From Micromonospora profundi (GTDB taxonomy: Bacteria > Actinomycetota > Actinomycetes > Mycobacteriales > Micromonosporaceae): DNA of 64,000 nt. The translations under genes and the position numbers were made by a program. Of this stretch, positions 49,318-58,363 are shown one piece after another. Numbering within the stretch: the stretch's first letter is position 1; the number at the start of each line of letters is the position of its first letter. A model generated the notes under the pieces. The model ran no database searches. It was not told the DNA's origin and saw nothing but the letters and a program-made list of their open reading frames with translations. The DNA lies in assembly GCF_011927785.1 (NCBI RefSeq), contig NZ_JAATJK010000001.1, positions 2,046,001-2,110,000 of the forward strand. The letters run 5' to 3'.

Positions 49318-49929
49318 TCAGTCGCGCGGCGGCTCCGGCAGGTCCGCCAGGTACGTCGGGCGACGGGTCACCGCGTCACGAACCTTGTCCACCACACCCA
49401 CCGCCGGCTCGACGATCCGGTTCCACGGCGGCGTCCCCGGGGTGCCCGGATGTGGCCGCGTCGGCGCCGCCTCCTCGGCGATCTCCAGCCGGTTGCCCAG
49501 CCGGATCAGCTCCTCCTGGGTGGCCACCGCGCGCAGCTCGGCGACGAGCCCGCCGACCCCGTCGACGTGCCGGCGGACCCGCTCGGCGACCTCGGTGAGC
49601 GTCTCGTCGGTAAGCCCCTTCAACGCCGCCAGCAGGCCGGCGTCGCCGTCGATCTCCTCGTCCACGCGCCCGGCGTGCTCCGGCAGCGCCGCCCGTACCG
49701 CCGGGAGCAGGTACTGCTCCTCGGCCGACAGGTGCCGCGACAGTGCGGCGGTGAGCACCGCCAGCCCGTCGCGCTGAGCGCCTGCCGAGCCGGCCGAGGC
49801 GGCCAGCTGGTCCAGCAGCGCCAGCAGCTGCCGGTGCTCGCGGTCCACGATGTCGGCGATGCTGCGGCCACCGGGCCGGTAACCCTCGTCGGGTGCCGGC
49901 GGCAACGGTGGCAGGGAGACGGCGGACAT
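49318..49929 (-). CDS. Hemerythrin HHE-domain protein
   Basis: 203 residues. A four-helix HHE cation-binding bundle (about 20-135) with metal-type residues in IVDREHRQLLALLDQL, LSRHLSAEEQYLLPAV and VRRHVDGVGG. It may bind two irons and sense or carry O2 or NO. The C-terminal 60 residues are Pro-rich and variable. ATG 49929 follows GGAGGGCACC. A sigma-F/B-like promoter lies 62 bases upstream. Confidence 0.85.
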   Translation of the reverse strand: MSAVSLPPLPPAPDEGYRPGGRSIADIVDREHRQLLALLDQLAASAGSAGAQRDGLAVLTAALSRHLSAEEQYLLPAVRAALPEHAGRVDEEIDGDAGLLAALKGLTDETLTEVAERVRRHVDGVGGLVAELRAVATQEELIRLGNRLEIAEEAAPTRPHPGTPGTPPWNRIVEPAVGVVDKVRDAVTRRPTYLADLPEPPRD

Positions 49930-49990
49930 GGTGCCCTCCTCGACTGGCGGGCGGAAGCTCCGGCAGGGGACGTGCGGTCGTGGGCGGCGG

Positions 49991-50015
49991 TACCCGTACC
50001 CGGTCGCCGCGAAAC
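49991..50015 (-). promoter_or_regulatory. Sigma-F/B-like promoter of the hemerythrin gene
   Basis: On the minus strand GTTT (50015-50012), 16-base spacer, GGGTA (49995-49991). A second GGGTA at 50001-49997 is too close to the -35. Confidence 0.6.
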
Positions 50016-50024
50016 CGTCGGGCG

Positions 50025-50128
50025 GATCCGCCGCCCTGGATGCCCGGACCGCTCGCGTCGATCCGCGGCCCTGGATGCCCTCCTGCCTGCGTTGATCCGT
50101 CGACCTGGATGGCGGTCGGTACGGCGTC
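50025..50128 (+). repeat. Three imperfect tandem repeats of 34-35 bases
   Basis: Units beginning GATCCG at 50025, 50060 and 50094, each followed by an xxCCTGGATG word. They lie in the spacer between the hemerythrin gene and the divergent peptidase gene. No coding function seen. Confidence 0.55.
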
Positions 50129-50207
50129 GACGCGCCGACCTGCGTGCCCGGTCGCATCGCGCCGGTGCGACGACCCGCCGGGCGGCCCGGGCTGGTATGA
50201 AGGGGCG

Positions 50208-51536
50208 ATGACGAGCGACGCCGCCCCTGCCCGACCGGACCCCACCGCCGAGGTCGTTGACCTCTGCCGCGACCTGCTGCGCATCGACACCACGAACACG
50301 GGGGACAACGCGACGAGCGTCGGCGAGCGCCGCGCGGCCGAGTACGTGGCGGAGAAGCTCGCCGAGGTGGGCGTCGAGTCGGTACTGCACGAGTCCGCGC
50401 CCGGGCGGGCCAACGTGGTGGCCCGCATCCCCGGCACCGACCCGAGCCGGGGCGCGCTGCTCGTGCACGGACACCTGGACGTCGTACCCGCCGACGCCGA
50501 CGAGTGGTCGGTGCACCCGTTCTCCGGCGAGCTGCGCGACGGCTACCTGTGGGGGCGGGGCGCCATCGACATGAAGGACTTCGACGCCATGGTGCTCGCC
50601 GTGGTGCGGCACTGGCAGCGCACCGGCGTACGACCCCCGCGCGACATCGTGCTGGCGTACACCGCCGACGAGGAGGCCGGCAGCGACTACGGCGCGCGTT
50701 TCCTTGTCGACGATCACCGGGACCTCTTCGACGGCTGCACCGAGGCGATCGGCGAGGTCGGCGGCTTCTCCTACTCGGTGAACGACAGCCAGCGGCTCTA
50801 TCTCATCGAGACCGCCGAGAAGGGCATCGACTGGCTGCGGCTGCACGCCAAGGGTCGCCCCGGGCACGGCTCGATGATGCACGACGACAACGCCGTCACC
50901 GCGCTTGCCGAAGCGGTGGCCCGGATCGGCCAGCACCGCTTCCCGGTGGTGGTCACCGACACCGTGCGGGCGTTCCTGGAGGAGGTCTCCGACCTGCTCG
51001 GCGTCGAACTCGACCCGGAGGACCCGGAGACGGCCATCGCCAAGCTCGGCCCGATCGCCAACATCATCGGCGCGACGATCCGCAACACGGCGAACCCGAC
51101 CCGGTTGGACGCCGGCTACAAGGACAACGTCATTCCCGGCCGGGCCACCGCCACCATCGACTGCCGTAGCCTGCCCGGCCAGTCCGAGCTGCTGGAACGG
51201 CAGCTGCGCGAGCTGATCGGCCCGGACATCGCCATCGAGTACATCCAGCGGCAGCCGGCGCTGGAGACCACCTTCGACGGCGACCTGGTCGAGGCCATGT
51301 CGGCGGCGCTGCGCGCCGAGGACCCGGGCGCGCGGCCCGTACCGTACATGCTGTCCGGCGGCACCGACGCCAAGGCGTTCTCCCAGCTCGGTATCCGCTG
51401 CTTCGGGTTCGCCCCGCTGCGGCTGCCCGCCGACCTGAACTTCTCCGCGCTGTTCCATGGCATCGACGAGCGGGTTCCGGTCGACGGACTACAGTTCGGC
51501 GTGCGGGTTCTCGACCGGTTCCTGCGCACCTGCTAG
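50208..51536 (+). CDS. M20 family metallopeptidase (dipeptidase/deacylase)
   Basis: 442 residues. Zinc-site motifs in family order: LVHGHLDVVPAD, GRGAIDMKDFDAM and TADEEAGSDYGA, with the dimerisation lid after about residue 180 and a final His in SALFHGIDERVP. Members hydrolyse dipeptides, N-acyl amino acids or succinyl-diaminopimelate; the substrate is not readable. ATG 50208 follows GAAGGGGCG. Confidence 0.9.
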   Translation: MTSDAAPARPDPTAEVVDLCRDLLRIDTTNTGDNATSVGERRAAEYVAEKLAEVGVESVLHESAPGRANVVARIPGTDPSRGALLVHGHLDVVPADADEWSVHPFSGELRDGYLWGRGAIDMKDFDAMVLAVVRHWQRTGVRPPRDIVLAYTADEEAGSDYGARFLVDDHRDLFDGCTEAIGEVGGFSYSVNDSQRLYLIETAEKGIDWLRLHAKGRPGHGSMMHDDNAVTALAEAVARIGQHRFPVVVTDTVRAFLEEVSDLLGVELDPEDPETAIAKLGPIANIIGATIRNTANPTRLDAGYKDNVIPGRATATIDCRSLPGQSELLERQLRELIGPDIAIEYIQRQPALETTFDGDLVEAMSAALRAEDPGARPVPYMLSGGTDAKAFSQLGIRCFGFAPLRLPADLNFSALFHGIDERVPVDGLQFGVRVLDRFLRTC

Positions 51537-51594
51537 CCGTGTCCGGTAACCGCACCCCGCGCGTTACCTCCCCATCGTGAAGGGACTGCCCCAC

Positions 51595-52257
51595 ATGACC
51601 GACCAGCACGGTGAGCTGGACGCCGCTCTCGAGCGCGTCATCGAAGCGGCCCGCCGCCACCTGGCCGCCGTACGCGCCGCGCAGGGCCGCGTCGACGACG
51701 ACGACGTCTGGCAGGCGTACGTGGCGTTGAACAACGCGTCCTTCGCGTACGACGAGCAGTTGCTCGACGCGTTCGGCGAGGTGACGCCGTGGGACGTCGA
51801 CTCGATCGACCCGGACGAGGCCGACGAGCGCTTCGGCGGCGCAGACGGCGGCGAGGCCAGCGACCCGCACCCCCGGGTGATCTCGGTACGTCAGCGCCGC
51901 GACTACCGGGTGCCGAGTGTGTCCGCGCTGCTGCGGGCGGCCGAGGCGGCCCGCCGCGAGGGCACCCCGGAGGACGACGAGCCGGCGCCGGTGGAGGGTG
52001 TCGGCGAGGCGGTCCTTGAGCTGCTGCAGAGCGGCGACGGTTCGCTCGGCGCGCTGGACGTGCCCGAGCTGGAGCCTCTGGACGGGGTGGTGATGGTCAG
52101 CGAGGTGGGCACCCCTGTCGACCTGGAGTCGTTCGACGACGAGGACGCTGTCGGCCCGTTCCAGCCCGCTGCCGACGACCGGCTGGTCGGTCGGCTCGAC
52201 GAGCACCCGTTCCTGGAGCTCGACGACGACCACGATCACGCAGGCCACCAGCACTAG
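51595..52257 (+). CDS. Acidic hypothetical protein
   Basis: 220 residues, strongly acidic. N-terminal helix ERVIEAARRHLAAVRAAQG, then DDDVWQAYVALNNASFAYDEQLLDAFGEVTPWDVD, a middle RVISVRQRRDYRVPSVSALL, and a Glu/Asp/His-rich tail ending in HDHAGHQH. Family not recognised. ATG 51595 follows GAAGGGACTGCCCCAC; GTG 51577 is an alternative. Ends at a strong terminator. Confidence 0.65.
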   Translation: MTDQHGELDAALERVIEAARRHLAAVRAAQGRVDDDDVWQAYVALNNASFAYDEQLLDAFGEVTPWDVDSIDPDEADERFGGADGGEASDPHPRVISVRQRRDYRVPSVSALLRAAEAARREGTPEDDEPAPVEGVGEAVLELLQSGDGSLGALDVPELEPLDGVVMVSEVGTPVDLESFDDEDAVGPFQPAADDRLVGRLDEHPFLELDDDHDHAGHQH

Positions 52258-52264
52258 ACGACGC

Positions 52265-52309
52265 GACGCGCCCGGCACCCCACCTACGCGGTGGGGCACC
52301 GGGCGCGTC
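52265..52309. terminator. Hairpin terminator, bidirectional
   Basis: Arms of 20 bases, 52265-52284 and 52290-52309, with two mismatched positions and a five-base loop; an outer GACGAC/GTCGTC word may extend it. Lies between convergent genes. Confidence 0.85.
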
Positions 52310-52337
52310 GTCGTCCGTTCCGGGTGGCCGGCCCTCG

Positions 52338-52529
52338 TCAGTACGACAGGCCGGGCTGCGGCTGGTTGACCCGTCGGCGGCGCAGCACCACCTGCCGGGT
52401 CCCGTCGCGGAACAGCCGTACCCGGGCCAACTCCCATCCGGAGAACTCCGCCTGGATCGCCAGCTGCGCCGCGGCGGTCAACCGGTCGACGTTCGGCGGC
52501 AGCCGCAGCGGCGCGTATTCGTAGTCCAT
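52338..52529 (-). CDS. DUF5703 family small protein
   Basis: 63 residues. YEYAPLRLPPNVDRLTAAAQ, FSGWELARVRLFRDGTRQVVLRRRR match DUF5703, a small actinobacterial family of unknown role. ATG 52529 or ATG 52538 three codons earlier; family members start MDYEY. Convergent with the acidic protein gene. Confidence 0.8.
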   Translation of the reverse strand: MDYEYAPLRLPPNVDRLTAAAQLAIQAEFSGWELARVRLFRDGTRQVVLRRRRVNQPQPGLSY

Positions 52530-52640
52530 GCCACCCATGCTGCCCAGCCCAGCGGCCGTTCGCCACCCCCTTACGGGGTGACCGACGACGCGTCGGGGCG
52601 CCGACGCCCGCATCTCGACCTGAAGGACGCTTCGCCGGGG

Positions 52641-53612
52641 TCAGCCGTCGCGCTCCGGGTAGCCAACCGGCACGCCGGAGACGTCGTCGAGCGCCGTGGT
52701 GATCTCCTCGGGCAGGGTGATCCGTTCCACCTGGAGCGCGCCGAGCAGCTGCCCGACGGTGCGGGCGCCGAGGATCGGCGCTGTCACCCCGGGCCGGTCC
52801 CGGATCCAGGCCAGCGCCACCTCCAGCGGCGAGACGCCCAGCCCGCCGGCCGCGGTCGCCACCGCCTCGACGATGCTGGAGCAGCGAGGCTCCAGGTACG
52901 TCGACACGAACCGCTCGAAGTGCGGCGAGGCGGCCCGGGAGTCCGCCGGACGGCCGTGCCGGTACTTGCCGGTGAGCACGCCCCGGCCCAGCGGCGACCA
53001 GGGCAGCACGCCGAGGCCGAGCGCGCCGCACGCGGGCAGCACCTCCCGCTCCACGCCCCGCTCCAGCAGGGAGTACTCCACCTGGGCGGCGACCACCGGC
53101 GCGCGGCCCGGCCAGGCGGTCTGCCAGGCGGCGGCCCGTGCGGTCTGCCAGCCGGAGAAGTTCGACACCCCGACGTAGCGGACCTTGCCGCTGGCCACCG
53201 CGTGGTCCAAAGCGGCAAGGGTCTCTTCGAGGGGGGTGTCCGGGTCGTATCCGTGCACCTGGAACAGGTCGACGTGGTCGGTGCCGAGCCGGCGCAGTGA
53301 CGCGTCCAGGGTGCGCAGCAGGTGGCCACGGGAGCCGTCGCGGCGGCGATTGGTGCCGGGGCGTAACCCGGCCTTGGTGGCGATCAACAGCTCGTCGCGG
53401 GGTACGAGGGTGCCCAGCAGCGACCCGATCACCGACTCGGCGTCGCCGTCGCCGTACACGTCGGCGGTGTCGATCAGGTTGCCGCCCGCGTCCAGGTAAC
53501 TCTTCAGCTGGGCGGCCGCGTCGTCGGAGTCGGTGTCCCGACCCCAGGTCATGGTGCCGAGCGCGAGCCGCGAAACCGCCAGCCCGCTTCGGCCGAGCGG
53601 TCGCTGTTGCAT
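52641..53612 (-). CDS. Aldo/keto reductase
   Basis: 323 residues, TIM barrel. Catalytic Asp/Tyr in LIDTADVYGDGDAES, Lys in ELLIATKAG, His/Gln-site residue in DLFQVHGYDPDTP, and the C-terminal NADP motif region PILGARTVGQLLGAL. It reduces aldehydes or ketones with NADPH; substrate unknown. ATG 53612 follows AAGG. Confidence 0.93.
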   Translation of the reverse strand: MQQRPLGRSGLAVSRLALGTMTWGRDTDSDDAAAQLKSYLDAGGNLIDTADVYGDGDAESVIGSLLGTLVPRDELLIATKAGLRPGTNRRRDGSRGHLLRTLDASLRRLGTDHVDLFQVHGYDPDTPLEETLAALDHAVASGKVRYVGVSNFSGWQTARAAAWQTAWPGRAPVVAAQVEYSLLERGVEREVLPACGALGLGVLPWSPLGRGVLTGKYRHGRPADSRAASPHFERFVSTYLEPRCSSIVEAVATAAGGLGVSPLEVALAWIRDRPGVTAPILGARTVGQLLGALQVERITLPEEITTALDDVSGVPVGYPERDG

Positions 53613-53799
53613 GGGTGAACCTTATTTCGAACCTGCCGCCACGGATATCCTCGCTCCCGTCAACTCTGCCGGTTCTGCCGGTTCCGCCTGCCTCAGGTAC
53701 CTCGACGGGCCGGGGATCATTGGCGGTGAGCCGGTGACGAGGCCCGATTGCGGCATTGCGTAACCTGGTGCGACCTGTGCCACGGATGGGGGAGGACCA

Positions 53800-54852
53800 G
53801 TGCGACTCGGGCTAAGCCTCGGATACCAGACAGCATGGAGCACACCGGCCGATCACCTGGCACTGGCCCAGGAAGCGGACCGGCTCGGCTTCTCGGTGGT
53901 GTGGGCCGCGGAGGCCTACGGCTCCGACTCGCCAAGCATGCTCGCCTGGATGGCCGGCCAGACCGAACGGATCGACGTGGGCGCGGCGGTGATGCAGATC
54001 CCCGCGCGTACGCCGGCGGCCACCGCGATGACCGCCGCCACGATCGACGCGCTGTCCGGCGGCCGGTTCCGGCTCGGTCTCGGCGTGTCCGGCCCGCAGG
54101 TGTCCGAGGGCTGGCACGGGGTGCGGTTCGCCAAGCCGCTGGCGCGGACCCGCGAGTTCGTCGACATCGTCAAGCTGGCCATCGCCCGCAAGGAGGTGGC
54201 GTACGACGGCGAGCACTACACGCTGCCGCTGCCGGACGGCCCCGGCAAGGCGTTGCGGTTGAGCTTCCATCCGCCCCGCGAGCACATCCCGATCTACCTG
54301 GCCGCCGTCGGTCCGAAGAACCTGGAGCTGGCCGGCGAGATCGCCGACGGCTGGCTTGCCGTGTTCTACGCCCCGGAGTACGCCGACGAGCACCTCGCGG
54401 CGGTCGCCGCCGGGCGGGCCAAGGTCGGCAAGGAGCTGGCCGGCTTCGACGTGGTGCCGTCGGTGCCCGTGGTGGTCGGCGACGATGTGGCGTCCTGTGC
54501 CGAGCTGGTGCGCTGGTACGCCGCGCTCTACGTCGGCGGGATGGGCAGCCGCAAGCAGAACTTCTACAACCAGCTCGCGACGCGGATGGGCTACGGCGAC
54601 GCCGCCCGCGAGGTGCAGGATCTGTACCTGGCCAAGCGGCAGCGCGACGCGGCCGCCGCGGTGCCGATGGAGTTCATCGACCGCACCTCGCTGCTCGGGC
54701 CGAAGGAGCGCATCGCCGACCGGATGCGGGAGTACGCCGCGGCCGGGGTGACGACGCTGTCGGTGAGCCTGTTCGTGGCCGACCGGGACTCCGGCGTGCA
54801 GACCCTGCGTACCGTCGCCGAGGCGTTCGATCTTTCGGGAGTTGGGGAGTGA
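53800..54852 (+). CDS. LLM-class F420-dependent oxidoreductase
   Basis: 350 residues, luciferase-like TIM barrel. [39 protein letters not shown] and [20 protein letters not shown] with [21 protein letters not shown] are the F420-dependent subgroup pattern. The cofactor F420 is an actinobacterial trait. Substrate unknown. GTG 53800 follows GGGGGAGGACCA. Its stop overlaps the uppP start as GTGA. Confidence 0.9.
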   Translation: MRLGLSLGYQTAWSTPADHLALAQEADRLGFSVVWAAEAYGSDSPSMLAWMAGQTERIDVGAAVMQIPARTPAATAMTAATIDALSGGRFRLGLGVSGPQVSEGWHGVRFAKPLARTREFVDIVKLAIARKEVAYDGEHYTLPLPDGPGKALRLSFHPPREHIPIYLAAVGPKNLELAGEIADGWLAVFYAPEYADEHLAAVAAGRAKVGKELAGFDVVPSVPVVVGDDVASCAELVRWYAALYVGGMGSRKQNFYNQLATRMGYGDAAREVQDLYLAKRQRDAAAAVPMEFIDRTSLLGPKERIADRMREYAAAGVTTLSVSLFVADRDSGVQTLRTVAEAFDLSGVGE

Positions 54853-55685
54853 CCTGGGTCGAGGCCATCGTCCTGGGCATCGTCCAGGGGCTGACGGAGT
54901 TCCTTCCGGTCAGTTCGTCGGGGCATCTGCGGATCACCTCGGCGATCTTCTTCGACCGTGACGCCGGGGCGTCGTTCACAGCTGTCACCCAGCTCGGCAC
55001 CGAGGCGGCCGTGCTGATCTACTTCGCCAAGGACATCTGGCGGATCACCCGGACGTGGCTTGTCGGGATCAGGGACAAGTCCGTCCGTTCCAGCCTCGAC
55101 TACCGGATGGGCTGGTACGTGATCGTCGGCTCGATCCCGATCGGGCTGTTCGGTTTCCTCTTCAAGGACCAGATCAAGACGGTCGGGCGCAACCTGTGGG
55201 TGGTGGCGACAACCCTCATCGTGTTCGCGTTCGTGCTGGCGTTCGCCGAGTACTGGGGTCGGCAGACCCGCACCCTGGAGAACTTCCGGATGAAGGACGG
55301 CGTGGTGATGGGTTTCGCCCAGGCCATGGCGTTGATCCCCGGGGTGTCCCGCTCCGGCGGCACGCTCACCGCCGGTCTGCTGCTCAACCTGACCCGGGAG
55401 GCGGCGGCGCGGTACTCGTTCCTGCTGGCCATCCCGGCGGTGGTGATGTCCGGCGTGTTCAGCCTCGGGGACGTCTTCGAGCCGTCCGCTCCGGGCACGT
55501 CGGCGCCCTCGGTGGCGCAGATGATCGTGGCGACGGTGCTCGCCTTCGGCATCGGGTACGCGGCCATCGCCTGGCTGCTGCGCTACGTGGCCCACCACAC
55601 CCTGTACGTCTTCGTGCTGTACCGGGTGGCGCTGGGCACCCTGGTCCTCGCGCTGCTGTTGACGGGCACGATCAGCGCCACCTGA
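54849..55685 (+). CDS. uppP: Undecaprenyl-diphosphatase UppP (BacA)
   Basis: 278 residues, multi-pass membrane protein. Signature motifs: [19 protein letters not shown] and [20 protein letters not shown] with the active-site Glu, Ser and Arg residues. It removes a phosphate from C55-PP to recycle the lipid carrier for cell wall synthesis and confers bacitracin tolerance. GTG start overlaps the LLM stop (GTGA), so translation is coupled. Confidence 0.95.
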   Translation: MTWVEAIVLGIVQGLTEFLPVSSSGHLRITSAIFFDRDAGASFTAVTQLGTEAAVLIYFAKDIWRITRTWLVGIRDKSVRSSLDYRMGWYVIVGSIPIGLFGFLFKDQIKTVGRNLWVVATTLIVFAFVLAFAEYWGRQTRTLENFRMKDGVVMGFAQAMALIPGVSRSGGTLTAGLLLNLTREAAARYSFLLAIPAVVMSGVFSLGDVFEPSAPGTSAPSVAQMIVATVLAFGIGYAAIAWLLRYVAHHTLYVFVLYRVALGTLVLALLLTGTISAT

Positions 55686-55870
55686 TCGGCTCCGCGCTCC
55701 GCCGGCCTCCGACCCCGCAGTGGGGTTCGGGGGCCGGTGTGCGTCTGGGGCGGTGCCGGCCGCGCATTCTGCGCATTTCGGATAAGTAGCTCAGGGCGCA
55801 CCTACTCTTTCCCTGTCGGGGGTGACGTCTCGAACGGGACGCGCCGTCAGCTCGCGGGAGAGGGGCGACC

Positions 55871-57304
55871 GTGGCCGCCAGCGGCGCGAAGCGCGGGCGG
55901 GGGAGACCACCACGCCGCAACCTCGTCGCGGTCCTCTCGATCGTGGTGCTCTCCGGCGCGCTGTTCGGCTATGACCAGGGCGTCATCAGCGGGGCGTTGC
56001 GCGACATCCGGCAGACCTTCGACGCGGACACCTTCGCCGTCGAGGTGGCGGCGAGTTGGGTGACGCCCGGGGCCCTGGTGGGCGCGCTGCTCGGTGGTCA
56101 CCTCGCCGACCGCGTCGGCCGCCGGAGGGCGCTGTGGGTGGCCGCCGTCGCGTTCGGGGTGGGCACCATCGCGCAGGCGTTCGCCCCGGTGATCGGGGTC
56201 ATGTTCGGTGCGCGGCTGATCCTGGGTCTGGGCATCGGGGTGGCCTCGGTCGCCGGCCCGATGTACGCGGCGGAGGCCGCGCCGGAACGGATCCGGGGCA
56301 GCCTGCTCGCGGTCTACCAGTTCTCCACCACGTTCGCGATCTTCATCGGCTACCTGGCCGACGAACTGTTCGAGGCGGGCAACTCCTGGCGTTACCTGCT
56401 CGCGGCGGCGGTCCTGCTGGGGGCGGCCCTCGCCCTGGTAACCACGGTGATCCCCGACTCGGCCGTCTGGTACGTCGGGCGGGGCGACAAACGCAGGGCA
56501 CAGGCGTCGCTGACGGCGACGGTGCCGGAGCGGAAGGTGCCCGAGCGGCTGCACGCCATCGAGGAGAGCCTCGCGGCCGGCAAGGCGGGCTGGCGGGAGG
56601 TGCTCTCGCGACAGTGGCGGCGCCCGCTGGCGTTGGGTGTGGGCCTTGCCCTGTTCCAGCAGTTGACCGGCATCAACGGGATCATCTACTACGCCGATCC
56701 GATCTTCTCGGCCGCCGGTTTCCACACCCCACAGGAGCAGTTGGCCGCGACCACCTGGGCGATCGGCGCTGTCGATTCACTCTTCACGCTTGTGGCGGTG
56801 GCCTTCCTGGACCGGCTGGGCCGCCGTCCGCTGCTGCTGGTCGGGTTGCTGGGCATGGCGGTCTCGCTCGTCGTGGTGAGCGTCAGCTTCGCGAAGATGG
56901 ACCCGGCGGCGCAGGCGGCCGGGGCGACCGGGCACCATCCCACCGACGCGGGCATCTTCCTGCTCATCGGCGTGGTCATGTTCGTGGCGTTCTACGCGAT
57001 GTCGATCGGCCCGACCGCCTGGACGGTCATCAACGAGATCTTCCCGGGGCGCATCAGGGGCAGGTGCGTGGCGATCGCCTCGGCCACGCACTGGGGCTCG
57101 GAGTACCTCATCACCCAGTTCTTCCTGACCATGCTCAGCGCCCTGGGGCGGTCGGGGGTGTTCGCGCTCTTCGCCGGCACCTGTGTGCTCGGCTTCCTGT
57201 TCGTGTGGCGCTACCTGCCGGAGACGAAGGGCAAGACCCTCGAACAGATCCAGCAGATGTGGCGATCCGACGCCAGCGCCCGCCATCCGCACCGCTCCCG
57301 GTGA
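55871..57304 (+). CDS. MFS sugar-porter family transporter
   Basis: 477 residues, 12 membrane helices. Sugar-porter signatures: GYDQGVISGAL, DRVGRRRAL, RLILGLGIGVASVAGPMYAAEAAPERIRGS, FQQLTGINGIIYYAD, DRLGRRPLLLVGL and YLPETKGKTLEQI. It is a proton- or facilitator-type importer of hexose or pentose. GTG 55871 follows GAGAGGGGCGACC. Substrate unknown. Confidence 0.93.
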   Translation: MAASGAKRGRGRPPRRNLVAVLSIVVLSGALFGYDQGVISGALRDIRQTFDADTFAVEVAASWVTPGALVGALLGGHLADRVGRRRALWVAAVAFGVGTIAQAFAPVIGVMFGARLILGLGIGVASVAGPMYAAEAAPERIRGSLLAVYQFSTTFAIFIGYLADELFEAGNSWRYLLAAAVLLGAALALVTTVIPDSAVWYVGRGDKRRAQASLTATVPERKVPERLHAIEESLAAGKAGWREVLSRQWRRPLALGVGLALFQQLTGINGIIYYADPIFSAAGFHTPQEQLAATTWAIGAVDSLFTLVAVAFLDRLGRRPLLLVGLLGMAVSLVVVSVSFAKMDPAAQAAGATGHHPTDAGIFLLIGVVMFVAFYAMSIGPTAWTVINEIFPGRIRGRCVAIASATHWGSEYLITQFFLTMLSALGRSGVFALFAGTCVLGFLFVWRYLPETKGKTLEQIQQMWRSDASARHPHRSR

Positions 57305-57390
57305 CAGCCGGATGGCCTGGATCGCACAACTCGTTCTGGTTCCGGGTTTCTGACTCGGTGCGCAGTGGTGAGGCGTACGGTCGGCTCATA

Positions 57391-57413
57391 AGGCATAAAA
57401 CCGACCTATGCCT
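57391..57413. promoter_or_regulatory. Inverted repeat upstream of the urease operon
   Basis: AGGCATA (57391-57397), nine bases, TATGCCT (57407-57413), in a locally AT-rich stretch about 95 bases before ureA. A possible operator for nitrogen control; the binding protein is unknown. Confidence 0.45.
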
Positions 57414-57508
57414 ACATAGCGCAGGCTAGAGGACATACCGGGCGCGAGTCCCAGAGGTGGGTCCGCCGGCTGGTGTTCCCGATCGAACAGTCACGAAGGA
57501 CCAGGACA

Positions 57509-57811
57509 GTGCATCTGACGCCGAAGGAATTCGACAAGCTGACGATTCTCTCGATGGCAATGGTCGCCAATGCCCGCAAGGCCCGGGGGATCAAGCTGAA
57601 CCACCCGGAGGCCGTCGCGGTGATCTGCGCGGCGGCGCTGGAGGGCGCCCGTGAGGGCAAGACCGTCGAAGAGGTCATGAACGACTCCCGCACGGTGCTG
57701 GGCGTCGACGACGTGATGCCGGGCGTGGCGGACATGGTTCCCATGCTCCAGGTCGAGGCGGTGTTCACCGACGGCTCCCGACTGATCACTGTGCACTCAC
57801 CGATCCAGTAG
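57509..57811 (+). CDS. ureA: Urease subunit gamma
   Basis: 100 residues, the usual UreA length. [56 protein letters not shown] is the family core. It forms the urease core with UreB and UreC. GTG 57509 is chosen for AAGGACCAGGACA upstream and fit to the family N-terminus; the frame is open further upstream. First gene of ureABCEFGD-yut. Confidence 0.95.
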   Translation: MHLTPKEFDKLTILSMAMVANARKARGIKLNHPEAVAVICAAALEGAREGKTVEEVMNDSRTVLGVDDVMPGVADMVPMLQVEAVFTDGSRLITVHSPIQ

Positions 57812-57853
57812 GCGCACCAGCGCAGACGCGGTCTCCAGGAAGGCGGAGCAGAA

Positions 57854-58315
57854 ATGACCAAGCAGCATCCCGGGCCCAACTCGAAGCATCTGCGACCCAT
57901 CGGCGGCTACATCCTGAGCGACCAGCCGCTGGAGTTGAACGAGGGTCGGCCGGTGACGGAAGTCGTCGTCCAGAACACCGGTGACCGGCCCATTCAGGTC
58001 GGCTCGCACTTTCACTTCTTCGAGGTCAACCGCATGCTCGCGTTCGACCGCGAGGCGGCCTTCGGCAAGCGGCTGAACATCCCGGCGACGACGTCCATCC
58101 GCTTCGAGCCCGGCGACAAGAAGACGGTGGAGCTGATCCCCTTCGCCGGGGTGCAGCGGGTCTACGGGTTCAACGGGCTCGTGCAGGGGTGGACCGGCAG
58201 CCAGTCGGCCCCGAGTTACCGGCCGGACCGGACCGAGGCGATCCACAACGCCAGGACGCGCGGCTTCAAGTTCGGCCCGGAGCAGCAGGACGACTCCAAG
58301 GGCAAGAAAAAGTAG
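57854..58315 (+). CDS. ureB: Urease subunit beta
   Basis: 153 residues. [73 protein letters not shown] is a standard UreB core. The N- and C-terminal extensions, with a Lys-rich tail, are longer than the minimal 105-residue form and fit the Yersinia-like urease type. ATG 57854 after AGGAAGGCGGAGCAG. Confidence 0.96.
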   Translation: MTKQHPGPNSKHLRPIGGYILSDQPLELNEGRPVTEVVVQNTGDRPIQVGSHFHFFEVNRMLAFDREAAFGKRLNIPATTSIRFEPGDKKTVELIPFAGVQRVYGFNGLVQGWTGSQSAPSYRPDRTEAIHNARTRGFKFGPEQQDDSKGKKK

Positions 58316-58363
58316 ATCCACTATCCCGCAGGGCTGGCAGCCGCGGGCAGGAGAGATGATTCG

